Below are positions 14,335 to 19,660 of a stretch of DNA of 19,660 nt, piece after piece. The DNA comes from JBKJTP01 sp046590195 (GTDB lineage: Bacteria; Bacteroidota; Ignavibacteria; Palsa-1295), in assembly GCA_046590195.1 (NCBI GenBank), contig JBKJTP010000036.1:1-19660 (forward strand). Reading direction: 5' to 3'. Position 1 is the first letter of the stretch. Every line of letters begins with the position of its first letter. The notes under the pieces were generated by a model. It made no database searches and had not been told where the DNA came from. It was given only the letters and a program-made list of their open reading frames with translations. The position numbers and the translations under genes were made by a program.

Positions 14335-15750
14335 ATGCGAAGCACACAGCGCACGATCAAGACCTCCTCGATCCTCGAAGGAGTAGGTCTTCATACCGGT
14401 AATATCTGCACCCTTCAATTTCACCCGGCTCCCGAGAATTACGGTATTCGGTTCGTGAGGACCGATCTCGATGGCTCACCCGAGATCCCTGCCCTGGTCG
14501 AATACGTCAGCGATATCAGCCGGGGCACGACGCTCACCAAGGACAACGCGAGCGTTCACACCGTCGAGCACGTTCTCGCTGCTGTCGTCGGACTCGAGAT
14601 CGATAATGTTCGGATCGAGCTTCAGGGTAATGAACCACCCATCGGTGACGGGAGCGCCGATCCTTATGTCCAGACTTTGCTTAAGGCTGGCTTCGAGGAG
14701 CAAGCAGCAGCCAGGGAATATCTTGTTATCGACGAGACAGTTCAATACTCGAACGAAGCTAAAGGCGTAGAGATCGTTGCACTCCCTCTTGCAAACGATT
14801 ACCGTATGACGGTAATGGTAGACTATCACAATCCTGCGCTAGGAAGTCAACACACAGGCCTCTTCTCCCTCGAAAAAGAATTCGTCTCTGAGTTTGCATC
14901 TTCTCGTACATTCTGCTTCCTCCACGAAGTCGAGACGCTGCGCGAGCAGGGCTTGATCAAAGGCGGAAATCTGGAGAATGCTATCGTCATCGTTGACCGC
15001 GATCTCGATCAAGCTGAAATCGATCGCATGGCCGATAAGTTGGGTATTGCAGATTCCGTCATCCTTGGCACCAGCGGAGTATTGAACAACAAGTCGCTTC
15101 GCTTCAAGAATGAACCTGCACGACATAAGCTGCTAGATCTGCTCGGTGATCTCGCCCTTGTTGGGGCGCCAATGCAGGCTCAGATCCTTGCAGCACGTCC
15201 AGGTCACGCATCGAACGTTGAGTTTGCCCGCAAGCTGCGCAAGATGCTCGAGAAACAGTCGATGCTGAAGAAGTATAAACCTTCTTCGAACAAGAAAATG
15301 CTGTTCGACATCACGGCTATCGAACGCATCATGCCGCATCGCTATCCGATGCTGCTCGTCGATCGTATCCTCGAGATGGATCTTGATGACGGAGCCGAGC
15401 GCATCGTCGGACTCAAGAATGTGACTTACAACGAGCCATTCTTCCAAGGGCATTTCCCAAAGCATCCTGTAATGCCTGGTGTGCTTCAGCTAGAGGCTAT
15501 GGCGCAAGCCGGTGGAATGCTGCTGCTCAACAGCGTTGAGAACCCCGAGAAGAAGTTGATCTTCTTTATGTCGATCGACAAAGCAAAGTTTCGCAAGCCC
15601 GTGATCCCTGGCGATCAGTTAGTATTTGAGCTGACGATGATGCGTAAGCGAGGCAAGACTTTCCAGATGGCCGGAAAGGCGATGGTCGATGGTCAGGTCG
15701 TCTCGGAAGCAGAGTTCATGGCGGCCATTGTCGATAAGGAGGAAGAATGA
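14335..15750 (+). CDS. lpxC/fabZ: Bifunctional LpxC-FabZ fusion protein
   Basis: This 471-residue protein joins two enzymes. LpxC (about 1-300) is the zinc deacetylase of UDP-3-O-acyl-GlcNAc, the committed lipid A step. Its HTVEH (75-79, His79), RHKLLD (263-268, His264 and Asp268) and GH (His291, general-acid position) are all intact. After a linker, FabZ (about 322-471), the 3-hydroxyacyl-ACP dehydratase, shows MPHRYPMLLVDRI (333-345), FFQGHFPKHPVMPG (369-382, catalytic His373) and Glu387 in LQLEAMAQA. Both active sites appear functional. The fusion is known in Bacteroidota and Chlorobi and supports that placement. Both halves compete for hydroxyacyl-ACP pools, linking lipid A to phospholipid synthesis. 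lpxA follows with a one-base overlap or a four-base overlap depending on its start. Confidence 0.96.
   Translation: MRSTQRTIKTSSILEGVGLHTGNICTLQFHPAPENYGIRFVRTDLDGSPEIPALVEYVSDISRGTTLTKDNASVHTVEHVLAAVVGLEIDNVRIELQGNEPPIGDGSADPYVQTLLKAGFEEQAAAREYLVIDETVQYSNEAKGVEIVALPLANDYRMTVMVDYHNPALGSQHTGLFSLEKEFVSEFASSRTFCFLHEVETLREQGLIKGGNLENAIVIVDRDLDQAEIDRMADKLGIADSVILGTSGVLNNKSLRFKNEPARHKLLDLLGDLALVGAPMQAQILAARPGHASNVEFARKLRKMLEKQSMLKKYKPSSNKKMLFDITAIERIMPHRYPMLLVDRILEMDLDDGAERIVGLKNVTYNEPFFQGHFPKHPVMPGVLQLEAMAQAGGMLLLNSVENPEKKLIFFMSIDKAKFRKPVIPGDQLVFELTMMRKRGKTFQMAGKAMVDGQVVSEAEFMAAIVDKEEE
15736..15742 (+). promoter_or_regulatory. Shine-Dalgarno AAGGAGG of lpxA
   Basis: AAGGAGG lies inside the last codons of lpxC/fabZ. 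It is 4 bases from the ATG at 15747 and 7 bases from the ATG at 15750; the latter spacing is the better one and decides my start for lpxA. It is one of the few strong Shine-Dalgarno sites in the window. Confidence 0.65.
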
Positions 15751-16565
15751 TGTCAGTAGAGATCCATCCAACTGCTATTGTTGACCCCAAGGCTGAACTG
15801 GCGAGTGGCGTCAAGGTAGGTCCTTATGCGATCGTTGAAGCGGGGAGCTACATTGGCGAGGACAGCGTGATCCATCATCATGCCTTCATCGGCAAAGGCG
15901 CACGCATCGGCAAGAACTGCCAGGTGCATCACGCTGCAGTTGTTTCGAATGTCCCACAGGACCTCAAGTTCAAAGGCACAGAAGAGACCTTCGCAGAGAT
16001 CGGCGATAACACGGTCATCCGTGAGTTCGCAACTGTGCATCGTGCGACGGTCCACTCAGCCACAACCAATGCGGGCACGCATGACGGAGTTACCCGTGTA
16101 GGCAAGAATTGCCTCATCATGTGCTATACACATATTGCGCATGATTGTTTTGTTGGCGATGAAGTGATCATTTCGAACGCTGTGCAAGTAGCTGGGCACG
16201 TAACGATCGAGAAATGGGCAACGATCGGCGGCGGATGCCTCGTGCATCAATTCTCCCTGATCGGCGCACTTGCAATGATCGGTGGTGGCGCGCAGGTGAG
16301 AAAGGATATTCCACCTTACTCGCTTTCGGGTGGCGCCGATGTGCGCTTTAGTGGCATTAACAAGATCGGGCTGCAGCGAAGAGGCTCAACACCGGAAGCG
16401 ATCCAAAGCGTGAAGACCGCTTACACTACACTTTATCATTCAGGCCTCAACATTAGCTCGGCGCTTGCTAAGCTGAAGGAGATGGAAGAGTACGGGTCAG
16501 CGGAAGTCCAGCACATTGTATCATTTATCGAAAGCTCCAAGAGAGGCGTGATCGGCGCTGGGTAA
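15750..16565 (+). CDS. lpxA: Acyl-ACP--UDP-GlcNAc O-acyltransferase LpxA
   Basis: This 271-residue cytoplasmic enzyme starts lipid A synthesis by acylating UDP-GlcNAc. The left-handed beta-helix hexapeptide repeats run over about residues 1-190 (IHPTAIV, VGPYAIV, IGEDSVI, IGKNCQV), followed by a helical C-terminal domain (about 195-271). The catalytic segment THIAHDC (about 127-133, His131 equivalent to His125 of E. coli) and the GGCLVHQF and GGGAQVRKDIPPYSLSGG loops are intact. It is about nine residues longer than E. coli LpxA, mainly through extra residues in the loop before the catalytic coil (HSATTNAGTHDG). It is translationally coupled to lpxC/fabZ. The frame also has an ATG at 15747 (272 residues). 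A terminator follows at 16611-16642. Confidence 0.95.
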   Translation: MSVEIHPTAIVDPKAELASGVKVGPYAIVEAGSYIGEDSVIHHHAFIGKGARIGKNCQVHHAAVVSNVPQDLKFKGTEETFAEIGDNTVIREFATVHRATVHSATTNAGTHDGVTRVGKNCLIMCYTHIAHDCFVGDEVIISNAVQVAGHVTIEKWATIGGGCLVHQFSLIGALAMIGGGAQVRKDIPPYSLSGGADVRFSGINKIGLQRRGSTPEAIQSVKTAYTTLYHSGLNISSALAKLKEMEEYGSAEVQHIVSFIESSKRGVIGAG

Positions 16566-16610
16566 TGCTCACCTGATTTTTTCATTGTAGATCGTTTGAT
16601 CAAGAGCATA

Positions 16611-16642
16611 AAAAAAGGCCCCTACTTTCGTAGGGGCCTTTT
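16611..16642. terminator. Bidirectional Rho-independent terminator
   Basis: ggcccctac (16617-16625) pairs with gtaggggcc (16630-16638), 9 GC-rich bp, extended by four A-T pairs, with loop tttc. On the minus strand the loop is GAAA, a stable GNRA tetraloop, and a run of six T follows. It separates the convergent lpxA and large T9SS genes and can serve both. Confidence 0.93.
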
Positions 16643-16659
16643 ACATTTGCTCTTACCAA

Positions 16660-19600
16660 TTACTTGGAAAGTGTAACCTTCATGGACTCGGTGTAAGAAC
16701 CGCTCGTTACGCGAACGAGGTAGGTACCTGCAGAGAGTTCATTCTTAGCCTCGTCCTTACCATCCCATCTGAACTCAGTCGAACCGACTGGAAGCTCACC
16801 GTTGTGGATGACGTTGACGATCTGACCGATCGCATTGTAGATCTCTACGACTGCTGGACCAGCTGCCGGTACAGAGACTGCGAACTTCGTGCTTGTGCTG
16901 AATGGGTTCGGGTAAGCAGAGCTGAGAGCATATGCGCTCGGAGCACCGATCGTTACCTTTACCGTATTCGAGACACTCTCAGCACCATCGACATCTGTCT
17001 GGATCAGACGATAGTTGTAGGTACCAGGTGTGATGTTGTCAACGTAAGAGTATCCAGTTGCAGTGCTAGAGTTTGTGGTCTTGCTTGCAACGAAGCCAGC
17101 CTTCTCCCACATTGCTTCAGATACTACTGCATTCTGACGCTCAACGAAGAAGCCGATGTTATTCTTCTCATTCGCTGTCGTCCATGTCAGGAGCGCCTTG
17201 CCATCGACTGCCTTACCCTCAAGAGGTACTGCAAACTCGACAGGCAGCATGACTGCGCGGCTAACGAGCGGACGGATCATTGGAGTATAGCTACCACCCC
17301 AGATCTGGAATCCGAAATTCACATTCGTTGCCGAAGCCAGCGGATTGCCGGCATTGCCGTTTGTTGGCCACCAACCGTTCGAAGGCATCCAGCCTGCCCA
17401 GTTACCTGTGCCAGCTGTGACTTCGAGTGCCCATACCGTTGATACGTCACCGTTATTGACCTGGCTAGAAGCCTGAGTGCCATAAGGGCTGCTGTAAATA
17501 GGTACGATCGAAGGCGTGAAGTTATCCGCGATACGGATCAATCCACCGCCCCTAGAGATGTCAGCACCCATTACCATATTGTCCAAGCTGAGCTGGCTAA
17601 CAGAGAGCCAGTATACACCCTTGGTACCAGGAGCATCAACACCACCAGGAAGCACGATCGGCTTCGGGAAGTAGTAAGGCCAGAACTTGTTGAAGAAGTC
17701 ACCCTTACGATCGTCTGCGAAGACGGTCTCTACACCAGGCTGTACTACGAGATCACCAGGCGTTGAAGACGCTGGATTACCCTCGAGAACAGAGATGCGG
17801 ATAGCATCAGGAGACTGGTTAGCATTTCCGAAGTATACGCGTACACCGTAGAGTGTATCCTTGGTTACGAGTCGGAACTTCGTAGCAAACGAACCTGAGT
17901 TGTTGTTAAAGCCAATGCCCTGACCAGTACGCTGTGTGATAGCAGGCCAATCGTTACCGTCATTCACCTGAGGGTTCATGCCAGCGTCATCATACGCAAA
18001 TTCCTGCGTAAGACCAGCTTCCTGCTCGACCATCAGATTGAACTTGGTGTAGGTACCATTGTCATCCTCGTATGAATCGTAACCCTCCTGGGCGATCCAT
18101 GAATGAACAACGTATTCCTGACCGCCGCCAACTGTTGCATTTCCTGCATTCCAGTTAGGCATCTGGATGACAGAATCCGAATTACCCTTGATCGAGGTAA
18201 CCGTCTGCGTCTGCCAGTACTTCGTTTCGCCATCTGGTCCGATGACCTGTACGCGGATCGGGAAAGCGATCGCTACGTCAGATGCATTGTTAGCGATCTT
18301 AACATAGATCGGGAGCGATACAGCCTGAGAAGCTGGAAGCTTCGTGTAAGGCGATACTACGCGTACCCAAAGTACTTCGATCTCTGGCTTACGTGGGCTC
18401 TGGATCGAAAGGTTGTCAAGATACCATGAATCTGCGTCATCCGATGGAGGAGGAAGAGCTGAACCATCATACTTACCGAGCAAGCGCAAACGGAAGCGGA
18501 AGTCTGCGGTGAAGTAGTTGAGGCCTGGCTTATTCCATGACTCGATGCGCGTGAAGAACTTCTTGAATTCGAAATCCTTGCCACCGTCCACAGCCGTGAT
18601 CCGGTTCCAGCCGCTAGCGGATGGGTTACATCCTGGCTCTGTTGGCTTCTTGAACTCGAGAAGCATTGAGTCGCCGCGGCGAACAACGTTTCCGAGCACG
18701 TTCAATACTGTGTGCTCAGGTCCGAACATTACGTCGGCATCGAACAACCATGGATAAGTTGTGCGACCGGAGCGCTGGTAGGAGTATGCAAGGCTCGTCT
18801 TTGTGATGCCCTGAAGATTGATCGGGAATGACAGAAGCGAATCGCCACCAGTACCGCTGTACTCGTTACCTTCGATGTCATTACGATCGATCTTGATGAC
18901 AGGAGACTTGAACTGACGTGGGCCAAAGCCTGCACCATCGAGGTCTCTTGGTGGTGGTGGATCGAATGTATCGCCTTCACCATCGACAACCTGAGCACCG
19001 ATCGAGATCCACTTGTGCTGATCTGGGATATCGGCGTTCGAAGTTACGCTGTAATTATTCGATGCGTCGTTGAAAGGCTGAGCCGTACGACGGATACCGA
19101 AGATTCGAACACATGATGTATCGTCAAACGGCCAGCGATCACCGATGTTGACATCAGATGTATCGTAGGTTGTTGCGATCGCGCATGCGCGGAACGTACC
19201 AAGCTGGCTAAGGATATTAGGGTTCGTTGAGTAATTGCTGAACGTGACCGTAGTTTCCTTTCCTGGAGGAACATTCACAAGATTGAGAGCGCGGCCATAG
19301 ACTGCGATACCTGTAACGACGTTACGGATCGAGAAACGGACCTTGAAGCTCTGTGTCTTGAGATCGACATTGCGGAACGTAGCACGAGGTGAGACCGGTG
19401 TTGAACCAAGGCAGATCTCGTAGTTACGTGTTGGGAATGCGACAGAAACTGCGCGGACAACATTCTTCCACTGCTTGAACTTGATCGCGTACTGTCCATT
19501 CTGACGGAAGTTCTTGTTACAGCTTGGGCAACCAGTGTTCACTGCATTCCACTTATTCCTGAACAGCAACGATGTTGCCTGTGTGCGAGTGTGATTAGAC

Positions 19601-19660
19601 ACACCGATCGACACGTTGTTCTGGAACAAGCGCCACGCGAGTACCGGAGGGAAGCTATTG
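16660..19660 (-). CDS. Large T9SS-secreted surface protein (5' end outside the window)
   Basis: The frame stays open to the right edge (at least 999 codons); the TTG at 19627-19629 is only an internal codon, so the true start and any signal peptide lie beyond. The C-terminal 85-90 residues are a type A T9SS sorting domain: AYPNPFSTSTKFAVSV, then VEIYNAIGQIV and LSAGTYLVRVTSG. Before it lies a module common in T9SS cargo (about 105 residues: LPVEFAVPLEGK, ALLTWTTANEKNNIGFFVER, YNYRLIQTDVDG). The rest is beta-rich and Asn/Gly/Thr-rich, with several CARDB- or Ig-like stretches, and a CPSCNKN pair near the edge. I do not recognise an enzyme. It may be an adhesin or a large surface structural protein. 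Confidence 0.85.
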   Translation of the reverse strand, partial: NSFPPVLAWRLFQNNVSIGVSNHTRTQATSLLFRNKWNAVNTGCPSCNKNFRQNGQYAIKFKQWKNVVRAVSVAFPTRNYEICLGSTPVSPRATFRNVDLKTQSFKVRFSIRNVVTGIAVYGRALNLVNVPPGKETTVTFSNYSTNPNILSQLGTFRACAIATTYDTSDVNIGDRWPFDDTSCVRIFGIRRTAQPFNDASNNYSVTSNADIPDQHKWISIGAQVVDGEGDTFDPPPPRDLDGAGFGPRQFKSPVIKIDRNDIEGNEYSGTGGDSLLSFPINLQGITKTSLAYSYQRSGRTTYPWLFDADVMFGPEHTVLNVLGNVVRRGDSMLLEFKKPTEPGCNPSASGWNRITAVDGGKDFEFKKFFTRIESWNKPGLNYFTADFRFRLRLLGKYDGSALPPPSDDADSWYLDNLSIQSPRKPEIEVLWVRVVSPYTKLPASQAVSLPIYVKIANNASDVAIAFPIRVQVIGPDGETKYWQTQTVTSIKGNSDSVIQMPNWNAGNATVGGGQEYVVHSWIAQEGYDSYEDDNGTYTKFNLMVEQEAGLTQEFAYDDAGMNPQVNDGNDWPAITQRTGQGIGFNNNSGSFATKFRLVTKDTLYGVRVYFGNANQSPDAIRISVLEGNPASSTPGDLVVQPGVETVFADDRKGDFFNKFWPYYFPKPIVLPGGVDAPGTKGVYWLSVSQLSLDNMVMGADISRGGGLIRIADNFTPSIVPIYSSPYGTQASSQVNNGDVSTVWALEVTAGTGNWAGWMPSNGWWPTNGNAGNPLASATNVNFGFQIWGGSYTPMIRPLVSRAVMLPVEFAVPLEGKAVDGKALLTWTTANEKNNIGFFVERQNAVVSEAMWEKAGFVASKTTNSSTATGYSYVDNITPGTYNYRLIQTDVDGAESVSNTVKVTIGAPSAYALSSAYPNPFSTSTKFAVSVPAAGPAVVEIYNAIGQIVNVIHNGELPVGSTEFRWDGKDEAKNELSAGTYLVRVTSGSYTESMKVTLSK

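Noticed and set aside
1..19660. CRISPR array, transposase, toxin-antitoxin or phage genes
   Set aside because: I looked for spaced direct repeats and for typical protein motifs on both strands and found none.

Overview
The window looks like chromosomal DNA of a Gram-negative bacterium of the FCB group (Bacteroidota/Chlorobiota, perhaps a Kapabacteria- or Ignavibacteria-like lineage). The evidence is a fused LpxC-FabZ gene, two secreted proteins with type IX secretion (T9SS) C-terminal sorting domains, several genes without a clear Shine-Dalgarno sequence, and two upstream regions with the TAnnTTTG -7 box typical of Bacteroidota promoters. The phylum-level placement is inference; no 16S gene is present.

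Layout, left to right. (1) 1-280: a long perfect inverted repeat, a Rho-independent terminator and a minus-strand tRNA-Arg(CCT). (2) 280-3429, minus: a partner-switching module in the order membrane PP2C/SpoIIE phosphatase with GAF domain, STAS antagonist, RsbW-like kinase, with no sigma factor beside it. (3) 3492-4607, plus: SUI1/eIF1-like factor and a rhomboid-like membrane protein that has lost its catalytic residues. (4) 4608-5250: a cupin gene flanked by two diverged copies of the junction between the rhomboid 3' end and a convergent membrane-protein 3' end; the second copy is a gene relic. (5) 5234-7659, minus: small T9SS-exported protein, class I photolyase, 68-residue membrane protein. 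(6) 7775-11531, minus: branched-chain amino acid ABC transporter parts (lipoprotein binding protein, LivH, LivM) followed by a HIT-family protein; no transporter ATPase genes are here. (7) 11583-11735: short imperfect tandem repeats. (8) 11736-14139, minus: YbgF-like TPR lipoprotein, outer-membrane beta-barrel candidate, second YbgF-like TPR lipoprotein. (9) 14335-16565, plus: lpxC/fabZ fusion and lpxA, the first steps of lipid A synthesis. (10) 16660 to the right edge, minus: a very large T9SS-exported protein whose 5' end lies outside the window.

Themes: much of the window serves the envelope (lipid A, Tol-Pal-like TPR lipoproteins, outer-membrane protein, T9SS cargo, solute uptake), together with a stress-type signalling module and light-driven DNA repair. 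The most unusual things are the duplicated gene-junction relic around the cupin gene, the partner-switch module with unknown target, the start codon of the photolyase buried in a hairpin, and the paralogous TPR lipoprotein pair around one OMP gene. I saw no CRISPR array, no insertion sequence with a transposase, and no obvious defence system.
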